7,048 nucleotides of DNA, from assembly GCA_019348365.1 (NCBI GenBank), contig JAHWJO010000244.1, forward strand, positions 1 to 7,048, in the 5' to 3' direction. The position numbers and the translations under genes were made by a program. The notes beneath the pieces are model-generated. The model saw only the letters and a program-made list of their open reading frames with translations. It did not search any database and was not told where the DNA came from. Shown in pieces: positions 1-5,435 of the stretch (its first letter is position 1; every line of letters begins with the position of its first letter). The stretch is from Armatimonadota bacterium (GTDB taxonomy: Bacteria > Armatimonadota > DTGP01 > JAHWJO01).

Positions 1-882
1 GCGGGCGAGCTGGCTGTAGGTGAGGCCCAGGGCTTCCCGCCGCCGCTTGCACTCCACCCTGGTGAATGCGGACTCTTCCGCATGGGGTTCCGCAGAGGCG
101 GCAGGTTCCGGGACGGCAGGCGCGGCCTCCTTCGCCTCGCAGCGGACGCAGTAGTTATTCAGGCCGTCGGCGGTCCGGTCGTTCGGGGAGAAGTGCTCAT
201 GCGTCGGCGGGAATTTCTTATCGCATCGGGTGCATTCACGCAGTTTCGGCTCCGGATCGGGCACCGATGTTTCGCGCGACAAGTTCGCCGGAACCCCCTG
301 ATTTTTCTTGCCGGCCATCGTGCGCGCCCGGAAGTGTTCCTTGCAGATCTTTTTCAGCGCGTTGCCCTTGCCGATCCGGTGGAAGTATTCTTCCGTGTGG
401 GGCAGGGGCTCGGAGCAGTCCGGGCACTGGTGCATGGGCGGGGCTTCGGGCTCATGCGCGGGAGGCTCGGTATCGGCGGAGATCTCCGGTTCGGGTGTTA
501 GATCGGTCTCCACTTCCGCCGGCGCATGGGCGCCGTTGCTCGGGACTTCCGGCGCGGACACCTCGAGTACGATGGGGGCCGTCTCCGGCACATCGTCCTG
601 CGGCGCGTCGGAAGGAGGGTCCGCCGGGGCCGCCGCCTCCCTCTCTTTCCGTTCGGCTGCTTCAGGAAGCAGCCGCCCCTTCGTCTCCCGGATGCGCGCT
701 TCGACGTCGTTCTCCGCGAAGTACCGCTCCAGCCAGTCTTTCCGGCTCCGCTCGGCGGCATCGGCGAGGGCGGCTTCCGCGCAGTCTTCGTGCCAGGCGG
801 TAGAATCGCTGGTCAGGATATACTCCGGGTCGGTGACGCGCTGCCGGCAGCCGGCGCAGATCGGGGTCAGGGCGCGTCTCAT
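1..882 (-). CDS. Multi-zinc-finger protein with possible C-terminal HTH, partial (runs off window edge)
   Basis: The frame starting at ATG 882 is open for 294 codons to base 1 with no stop, so the 3' end is missing. GAGGT lies 6 nt before the ATG and supports the start. Three metal-binding-type motifs are visible. The first is C9-C12-H31-C34. The second is C153-C156-C180-H183. The third is C217-C220-C245-C248. Motifs two and three have similar spacing (CxxC, 23-24 residues, then CxxH or CxxC) and both carry a T-x-E-x-F/Y-F-like segment, so they may be a duplicated zinc finger. Residues about 75-150 form a Pro/Ala/Glu-rich linker. The last residues (RRREALGLTYSQLAR) resemble the first helices of an XRE-type helix-turn-helix, but the domain is cut. 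It is the last visible gene of the parB-like/methyltransferase group. A DNA-binding regulator is the likeliest role; this is inference and I do not recognise the family. Confidence 0.75.
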   Translation of the reverse strand, partial: MRRALTPICAGCRQRVTDPEYILTSDSTAWHEDCAEAALADAAERSRKDWLERYFAENDVEARIRETKGRLLPEAAERKEREAAAPADPPSDAPQDDVPETAPIVLEVSAPEVPSNGAHAPAEVETDLTPEPEISADTEPPAHEPEAPPMHQCPDCSEPLPHTEEYFHRIGKGNALKKICKEHFRARTMAGKKNQGVPANLSRETSVPDPEPKLRECTRCDKKFPPTHEHFSPNDRTADGLNNYCVRCEAKEAAPAVPEPAASAEPHAEESAFTRVECKRRREALGLTYSQLAR

Positions 883-926
883 CTTGCCACCTCGCTTTCG
901 TTCAGATCCTGCTCGATAATTTCCAT
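879..926 (-). CDS. Possible 15-codon leader ORF coupled to the zinc-finger gene
   Basis: Between the methyltransferase stop and the zinc-finger gene there is a short frame, ATG 926 to TGA 879, reading MEIIEQDLNESEVAR. Its stop overlaps the next start as ATGA, the arrangement used for translational coupling elsewhere in this window. There is no convincing ribosome-binding site before ATG 926, and a frame this short can arise by chance, so it may simply be the untranslated 60 bp spacer that carries the zinc-finger gene's own GAGGT site. Confidence 0.2.
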   Translation of the reverse strand: MEIIEQDLNESEVAR

Positions 927-942
927 TCTCTATCGTCGCTTT

Positions 943-1779
943 CTAAAAATGGGGCAGAGAGAGCTGTCCCTTACGGATACAGGCGGGATTCCGCCAGATG
1001 CTCTCCATTCGCACCGGCTTCTCCCTGGCGGAAAAAGAAACGGTCTTTACGTCCTCCCGCATCCAGCCCGACCGCTCCAGTGGAGCGTAGACCTCGTGGT
1101 TGTAGCCGGAGAGGATCACCATCCCTTTGAGGTTCAGAAAGAGGTCCACCATCTCTTCGTGGTCCTCCCGAGTCATCTCGTGGTCGTATCCGCCGCGCAT
1201 GGATCGGGTTTCATGGACGTAAGGCGGGTCGCAATAAAAGAGGCACTCTTCGTGGTCGTATCGCCGCAGGATGTGCCGGAAGTCCATCCGGTCCACCTGG
1301 ACGCAACGGAGGCGTTTGCAAAATTCCGGGAGCCCTTCCACGGCGAGGAGGTAGCGGGAGACGCTTGCGCTCATGCCGCACTTGCTTTCCGTCTTGCAGC
1401 TCGCCCAAGCATTGCCGAACTGGCCGGCGTAGGACATCCGCGACACCACGAACCACCGGTAGGCGCGCTCCACGTCGTCTTCAGGTTCCATCCAGGTTTT
1501 TCGGAACTCGTTGAACAACTCGCGGCTGTAAGGCGTCAATTCCATCCGGAAGCGGAGCTGCTCCAGCTTATCCGGCGCCTGGAGCACCCGGAAGAAGTTC
1601 ACGAGCCCGGAATTCAAGTCGTTGTAAACTTCCACCGGGCTGGTCGGCTTTGCGAAGAGCAGCGCCGCCCCTCCCCCCCAGGTCTCCACGTACGTACGAT
1701 GTTCAGGCAGGGGAAGGAGGTGGTCCACGAAGAGCCCCTTCCCTCCAAACCAGGAGACCGGACCGGGGCGGCGTCTCAT
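943..1779 (-). CDS. D12-class (Dam-family) DNA adenine N6-methyltransferase
   Basis: Predicted to transfer a methyl group from S-adenosylmethionine to adenine N6 in a short DNA target. The 278-residue product has the normal Dam/D12 length and motif order. An N-terminal WFGGK segment (residues 10-14) precedes the cofactor motif I, here VETWGGGAAL (31-40, usually EPFxGGGA). YNDLN (52-56) matches the conserved D12 (N)DxN element. The catalytic motif IV is DPPY at 184-187 within FYCDPPY. The start at ATG 1779 is chosen because it lies just before WFGGK, is one base past the parB-like stop (TGA-G-ATG), and has GGAGG 9 nt upstream inside that gene. The open frame extends further up, but those codons overlap the parB-like gene. 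No restriction endonuclease is visible, so an orphan phage-type methylase is likely. Target specificity cannot be read from the sequence; GATC is typical of the family but not shown here. Confidence 0.92.
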   Translation of the reverse strand: MRRRPGPVSWFGGKGLFVDHLLPLPEHRTYVETWGGGAALLFAKPTSPVEVYNDLNSGLVNFFRVLQAPDKLEQLRFRMELTPYSRELFNEFRKTWMEPEDDVERAYRWFVVSRMSYAGQFGNAWASCKTESKCGMSASVSRYLLAVEGLPEFCKRLRCVQVDRMDFRHILRRYDHEECLFYCDPPYVHETRSMRGGYDHEMTREDHEEMVDLFLNLKGMVILSGYNHEVYAPLERSGWMREDVKTVSFSAREKPVRMESIWRNPACIRKGQLSLPHF

Positions 1780-1780
1780 C

Positions 1781-3772
1781 TCAGCCGCCCTCCCCTTCCC
1801 CATTGGATGCATCCGATGCGCATGAGCCGCACCGGTCCTCCGCCGCCCACGCGACGCCCTGCTCGGCGAGCACCGCATCCGTGGCGCCGCAGCACAGGCA
1901 GAAGCGCAGCCCCTCCTCTTCCGCACAATCGGGGCAGAGGATCGTCCCTTTCGCCGTCACGACGCCGACGGAGTTCGTGTACCGGCGCGGGCAGGGCACA
2001 CCGAGAGACGCCGGCAGATCCCCCACGCAGAGGTCGCACTGGTCGGCATTGCCGTCGAACATCCCCTGCTGGATGCAGGTGAGGCAAAACCCTTCGTCGG
2101 TCGCCGGGGGCCGCTCCTCGCACACCTCGCAGAGGTGCTCCGGCGCGGAAGTCGCCACCTCCTTCGATCCCGCCGGCGGCACCCGCCCCAGGAACCAGTC
2201 CGCCATGGGGAGAGTGTCCTTGCGGTACTCCAGGGCCTCCTCGATCTCGTGCACAAGCAGCGTCTCCGCTCCGAGTGCGATGATCCCGTCCAAGGTCATC
2301 CGGTTGGCGAGCGTCCCCCAGAAGGTCTCCTGCCGGAACTCCAGGGGCATGGTGAAGATCTTCTGAATCTCCTCGTCACCGCTGTCCGCCGCCGCCGCTT
2401 TTTTCGCCGCGCTCCGTGAGGTCTTGATCGCCTGCCACGCCACCAGCGCCAGCGCCTGGCGAGCGGTCTGGAGCAGCGACTCCGGCGTCGCTTCGTCCGG
2501 ATAGAGCAGCTTCGCCCGGATCTCCTCCCGGACCGCCGCGAACCGCTCCTTCCGCTCCTTCCCCTCCTCGCGGGTCATGCGCGCCCGGAGGGACCGGAGG
2601 CGCGGCGGATCGAGGCAGATGTCCACCACGGCGCCGCTCGTGCAGAGCCCTTTCGCCAGGCAGGGGCAGTCGCCGTTACACCCCTCGGGCCGGCTCCCGG
2701 TGAGCTGCTCGTAGGCGTCCCAGCTGAGCTTCGAGAGGTCGATGATCCCCTCCGGGACTTCCCTCTCCCCCGCCGGCGCGGCGGGCGTGCCGGGCGCCGG
2801 GGAAGCGGGCGCGAGGGCGCGTTCGATCTTCTGCTGCACCCGCTCGTTGCCCTGCGTCTTCGCGCGCTCCGCGAGGCGCTTCGCCTCCTCGAGGGCCTCC
2901 GCCTGGGCGGCCTGCTGCAGCTCGTGGAAATGGTCGGGCTTGAGGCAGTAGCTCGAGTACTCGCCCTCCCGCCGGAAGGCCTGGTAGGGGCATTCCGTGC
3001 AGGTCGCCTTCACGTCGAATTTCGCCCGTTGATCGAGGTTCCGGATGATGAGCTTCTCGTGCTCCAGCTGCCAGTCGAAGGGGACCTTCACCCGTTCCAG
3101 CTCCTTCGAGGCGATCCCCTTCTCCGCCGCGAGCTCGGCGATGCGCGCGCAGATCTCCGGGAAGTCGGCGATCCGGGCCAGGGTGCGGCCGTGCGACTCG
3201 GAGAGCTTCCCCGCCTCGATCAGCGCCTGCACGGAATCGGGGAGGCGGAGGAGCCGGAGCGCGTTCGACACGAACGATTCGTCCCGCCCGATCTTCCTGG
3301 CGATCTCCCGCTGTCGGCAGCCGTCGTCGATCATCCCCTGGAAGCCGCGCGCCTTTTCGAGGGGGGAAAGGTCGCTGCGTTGCAGGTTTTCTACGAGGAT
3401 GATCTCCCGCGCTTCCGCGTCGGTCAGGCCATGACGGACGATGGCGGGGATCGTGGATTGCTCGGCGTCGATGGATGCCCGCCAGCGGCGTTCCCCGGCG
3501 AGGATCTCGTAGGTCCCCGCGTCGGTCGGTCGGACCAGGATCGGCTCGATCACTCCCTGCTCCCGGATGGATGCGGCGAGGTCGGAAAGTTCGCCGGGGT
3601 CGAAGCGCTGCCGATTCTGGAGGGGCGAGGGATGGATCTCGTGGAGACGAAGGCCGGGATGGTAGATCGCCGCGCGCGTCTCGGCTAGGAGCGCATCAGC
3701 GTGCTCCTCCTCCTTCGTCCGGGCTTTTCGCGCGAAATGTTCGAGTTGCTCAGGTGTGGCGGTGGGGGTCAT
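1781..3772 (-). CDS. ParB/Spo0J-like DNA-binding protein with cysteine-rich C-terminal extension
   Basis: The N-terminal third is a recognisable ParB core. The ParB N-terminal domain spans about residues 40-135 and contains the CTP-binding-type motifs GERRWRA (93-99) and ENLQR (128-132). A helix-turn-helix lies at about 155-175 (REIARKIGRDESFVSNALRL). At 663 residues it is about twice the size of an ordinary ParB (near 300). The extra half holds many paired cysteines: C258/C261/C276, C365/C369/C371/C377, C548/C551/C563/C566, C579/C582, C613/C616, C625/C627/C628 and C648/C651. These suggest several zinc sites, with an Ala/Pro linker at 318-336. ATG 3772 has AGGA 6 nt upstream. No ParA is adjacent, so classical partition is not shown. 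Long ParB-like proteins also occur in phages as regulators or of unknown role. The gene heads a group with the methyltransferase (1 bp gap). ParB-like identity is confident; function is not. Confidence 0.9.
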   Translation of the reverse strand: MTPTATPEQLEHFARKARTKEEEHADALLAETRAAIYHPGLRLHEIHPSPLQNRQRFDPGELSDLAASIREQGVIEPILVRPTDAGTYEILAGERRWRASIDAEQSTIPAIVRHGLTDAEAREIILVENLQRSDLSPLEKARGFQGMIDDGCRQREIARKIGRDESFVSNALRLLRLPDSVQALIEAGKLSESHGRTLARIADFPEICARIAELAAEKGIASKELERVKVPFDWQLEHEKLIIRNLDQRAKFDVKATCTECPYQAFRREGEYSSYCLKPDHFHELQQAAQAEALEEAKRLAERAKTQGNERVQQKIERALAPASPAPGTPAAPAGEREVPEGIIDLSKLSWDAYEQLTGSRPEGCNGDCPCLAKGLCTSGAVVDICLDPPRLRSLRARMTREEGKERKERFAAVREEIRAKLLYPDEATPESLLQTARQALALVAWQAIKTSRSAAKKAAAADSGDEEIQKIFTMPLEFRQETFWGTLANRMTLDGIIALGAETLLVHEIEEALEYRKDTLPMADWFLGRVPPAGSKEVATSAPEHLCEVCEERPPATDEGFCLTCIQQGMFDGNADQCDLCVGDLPASLGVPCPRRYTNSVGVVTAKGTILCPDCAEEEGLRFCLCCGATDAVLAEQGVAWAAEDRCGSCASDASNGEGEGG

Positions 3773-3790
3773 TTTGGGTCCTTTCAGGCC

Positions 3791-3903
3791 CCAGTTATGA
3801 GTGATGAATGATGAGTTATGAATTCAGCCCCCTCTGGCCCGGCCTTCCGGCTTTTGCCCCAAGGGGTTCAATTCATCATTCAGCATTCATCACTCATAAC
3901 TGG
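3791..3903. repeat. 113 bp inverted repeat made of 7-bp units, in the spacer upstream of the parB-like gene
   Basis: The left arm (3791-3824) and the reverse complement of the right arm (3870-3903) are 34 nt each and differ at only 3 positions; the first 20 are identical. A 45 bp GC-richer loop lies between them. Each arm contains four tandem heptamers of consensus RTKATGA: GTTATGA, GTGATGA, ATGATGA and GTTATGA in the left arm, with near copies in the right. The arms are AT-rich against a GC-rich background. TTTCAG occurs just outside both ends (3782-3787 and 3905-3910). The element fills nearly the whole gap between the 66-residue gene's stop (3907) and the parB-like start (3772). It could be a dispersed non-autonomous repeat, an RNA hairpin between transcription units, or a binding site for the downstream ParB-like protein. 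The sequence does not decide which. Confidence 0.85.
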
Positions 3904-3906
3904 ATT

Positions 3907-4107
3907 TCAGTCGTTGCCGGCGGGGCGCTCATCCCCCTCCGGGTGCTGCATGGCTTCTCGCTCGATCTGTCTCAGGCGCTCCGCCCGTTCCCGGGCCCGG
4001 CGCTCCCGCTCGCGCCCCTCCATCTCGGCCCGGACGTCGGCGTACCGGTCCGGGTTCCAGTCGGCGGGGTAGCGCGACGGGTCGTGCACGAATCGCTTGC
4101 CGCTCAT
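3907..4107 (-). CDS. Small charged hypothetical protein (66 aa)
   Basis: A 66-residue protein starting MSGKRFVHDPSRYPADWNPD, followed by a strongly charged Arg/Glu segment (about residues 25-52) likely to form a single long helix or coiled coil. The ATG at 4107 overlaps the stop of the replication gene as ATGA and has GAGGA 5 nt upstream, which together fix the start; the frame is open further upstream, but only inside the replication gene. The tight coupling indicates co-expression with the initiator. No family is recognised, and no catalytic motif, signal peptide or membrane segment is seen. A small accessory factor for replication, such as a helicase-loading or initiator partner, is conceivable from position alone, but this is a guess. 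Confidence 0.65.
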   Translation of the reverse strand: MSGKRFVHDPSRYPADWNPDRYADVRAEMEGRERERRARERAERLRQIEREAMQHPEGDERPAGND

Positions 4108-5423
4108 AACAGTCCTCGCTTCCGGGCTTCGGCCTCGGCTTCTTCGCGGTTCCGGCCCTCCGGGAGGTGGAACCGCTTCGGTCTGCGCCCCCCGGTCGGC
4201 GCGTGTCCGTTCCCGTTCGATCCGTGGCCGTTGTTCCCGTGCCCGTTCGCGCCGTCGGCGCAAGGCCTTACCGGGTCCATCGGCTTCAAAATCCCGCTCT
4301 CGCGGAGCGCCGCCGTGACGTTCTCCCGCGCTTCCCGGTCGCGCCGGCGGCGTTCCTCGCGCTCATCGGGCGTTCCCTCCACTCCGAAGAGCTTTCGCGC
4401 GACGCCCTCCCCGCCGCGCCGCCGGCGGTCTTGCTGCTTCGTCTCCCACGCCTGGAACCGGTCCAGCCGCTCCGGCGTGAGATTCTTCAGCTTCGGCGGA
4501 TCCGGTCGGGTCCGGTCGTCCCGCCATTCCACCGTTTTGAACCAGTGGAGCCAGAGCTTTACGCGGTCCGGCGTCATGCCCGCCGTCCGCCACTCGCCCT
4601 CCACCCGATCCAGCTCCCGCCGGACCGATTTGGACCGCAGCGCGGCCTCCCCTACGGCGCAGGCCCCCATCAGGGCCTCTCTCAGGGAGGGCGCTTGCGC
4701 ATCCTCGGACACACACACACCGGCAGGATCTTCCGATCCGGTATCCCGTCCCAGGATCCCCGGAGACGGCTGCGCATGTGTGTCCTCTGAATCCCTAAAC
4801 TCCCTAGAATCCTTTACTGTAGGAAGGGCATGGGCTTTTGCCATGTCGGGCATGGGTTTTGCGATGCCCGGCATCGGGTTTTGCCCACCTGGACCCAGGG
4901 ATTTGCCATGTCCAACCGCGTCGACATGGGTTTTGCCATGTCGGGTTTCCGCTGCGACGGCGTTGGAAGCATCTTCAGACGAGGGGGCCGGGCCGGCCCC
5001 CTCGTCTTTTTTACGCGGATCGGAATGGAGCGATTTTACTTGCCGGGCCCATCGGAAGGCGTAGGGGGTGAGGCGGTAACGGTAATGGCCGTTCCCCGAT
5101 ACCCGCTCGAATTCCAAAAGGGCCTCCTCCACGCCCAGTTGGGGCTGGGGCATGGAGAATTGTTTCCGACGTCGCTTGAACGTGTCGGTCTTCATCATCG
5201 CTTCCTGGCGCAGCTGCTCCTCGGTGCGGAGCACCCAGCCTTCCCCGTCGGCCTCCGCCTCCTGGAGGTAAAGCAGCTGCTCGAAGAGCCGGACGGCTTC
5301 ATCATCTTCCCCGAAGGCGGGGTAGAAGCAGCGGTGCATGGGCACGCATCGCTCTTCCTGGTGGAGCTCGGCCCGGAGCGCTTCCGCTTCCTGTCGGGCT
5401 GGCCTCGCTTTTCTGGAGGACAT
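4104..5423 (-). CDS. Replication-initiator-like protein (lambda O-like layout) with embedded repeats
   Basis: A 439-residue protein. Residues about 35-125 look like a winged helix: helices around EAVRLFEQLLYLQ, a recognition-helix-like MMKTDTFKRRRKQF (76-89) and a wing-like GNGHYRYRLTP (110-120). This is the fold of phage initiator DNA-binding domains. Residues about 130-245 are a low-complexity linker whose DNA holds the repeat cluster. A helical domain follows (about 245-335, with MTPDRVKLWLHWF at 283-295), then an Arg-rich stretch and a Gly/Asn/His run (389-412). Order and layout match lambda O, where the N-terminus binds the origin and the C-terminus recruits the helicase machinery; homology is not claimed. 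ATG 5423 lies 12 nt after the bet stop but lacks a good ribosome-binding site. GTG 5345 (behind AGGA) or ATG 5339 are possible alternatives that would keep the winged helix. An initiator or DnaD-type role is probable. Confidence 0.72.
   Translation of the reverse strand: MSSRKARPARQEAEALRAELHQEERCVPMHRCFYPAFGEDDEAVRLFEQLLYLQEAEADGEGWVLRTEEQLRQEAMMKTDTFKRRRKQFSMPQPQLGVEEALLEFERVSGNGHYRYRLTPYAFRWARQVKSLHSDPRKKDEGAGPAPSSEDASNAVAAETRHGKTHVDAVGHGKSLGPGGQNPMPGIAKPMPDMAKAHALPTVKDSREFRDSEDTHAQPSPGILGRDTGSEDPAGVCVSEDAQAPSLREALMGACAVGEAALRSKSVRRELDRVEGEWRTAGMTPDRVKLWLHWFKTVEWRDDRTRPDPPKLKNLTPERLDRFQAWETKQQDRRRRGGEGVARKLFGVEGTPDEREERRRRDREARENVTAALRESGILKPMDPVRPCADGANGHGNNGHGSNGNGHAPTGGRRPKRFHLPEGRNREEAEAEARKRGLL
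4787..4820. other. AT-richer stretch beside the repeats (candidate unwinding region)
   Basis: About 59 percent A+T (20 of 34 bases) in a window that is roughly two-thirds GC, directly next to the repeat cluster on its downstream side in gene orientation. It contains a doubled TCCCTA, and on the gene strand a doubled GGATTC. An AT-rich region adjoining iterons is where phage and plasmid origins open. The assignment depends on the neighbouring repeats really being an origin. The codons here encode a polar segment (KDSREFRDSED, residues 204-214). Confidence 0.4.
4828..4942 (-). repeat. Five iteron-like imperfect palindromes; candidate replication origin
   Basis: On the gene strand the copies are at 4942-4923, 4912-4893, 4890-4871, 4868-4849 and 4847-4828. 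The best copy is GACATGGCAAAACCCATGTC, a perfect 7-bp inverted repeat around CAAAAC. The core GCAAAACCC is exact in three copies and changed by one base or one insertion in the other two. Spacing between copies is 30, 22, 22 and 21 bp, about two helical turns for most. The core is translated in three different frames (as HGKT/HGKS, as GQNP, and as IAKP/MAKA), so the repetition is at the DNA level. Known lambda O iterons are also palindromes with a CAAAAC-type centre, placed inside the initiator gene. Origin function is inferred from this likeness and from position. Confidence 0.7.
4978..5012 (+). terminator. Intrinsic-terminator-like hairpin inside the replication gene, facing antisense
   Basis: The 12-bp arms at 4978-4989 and 4995-5006 are perfectly complementary and very GC-rich, with a 5-nt loop, followed on the plus strand by six T (5007-5012). 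This is the standard shape of a rho-independent terminator for plus-strand transcription. The gene itself is on the minus strand, where the hairpin is preceded by A6 and has no U tract after it, so it should not stop the gene's own message. It encodes DEGAGPAPSS in the linker. It may end an antisense transcript, serve as a single-strand structure near the origin, or be a chance product of GC-rich Gly/Ala/Pro codons; the perfect arms plus the T run make pure chance less likely. Confidence 0.6.
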
Positions 5424-5435
5424 GAGGCCCGCTTT

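Noticed and set aside
526..2082. Long plus-strand open frame opposite the zinc-finger, methyltransferase and parB-like genes
   Set aside because: It runs antisense to three genes with clear motifs and shows only biased Arg/Pro/His-rich sequence, as expected for a shadow frame in GC-rich DNA.
2399..2404. A6 run on the gene strand in the parB-like gene as a frameshift site
   Set aside because: The run is read as AAA AAA GCG, which does not match the slippery heptamer in the reading frame, and the protein continues normally after it.
2924..3688. Plus-strand open frame opposite the ParB core
   Set aside because: The minus strand encodes intact ParB motifs here; the plus frame has no domain and is a mirror of those codons.
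3857..3866. CCCCAAGGGG palindrome in the loop of the inverted repeat as a terminator
   Set aside because: The stem is only 4 bp and no T tract follows on either strand.
4709..4720. (AC)6 dinucleotide run
   Set aside because: It is short and accounted for by codons for VCVSE in the replication gene; nothing further supports a function.
4828..4942. CRISPR array
   Set aside because: The repeats are degenerate, only about 20 bp with almost no spacer, lie inside a coding gene, and no cas gene is present.
3808..5064. Long plus-strand open frame opposite the replication gene
   Set aside because: It crosses the inverted repeat and the antisense strand of two coupled genes, is Ser/Arg/Pro-rich without recognisable domains, and is best explained by codon bias.
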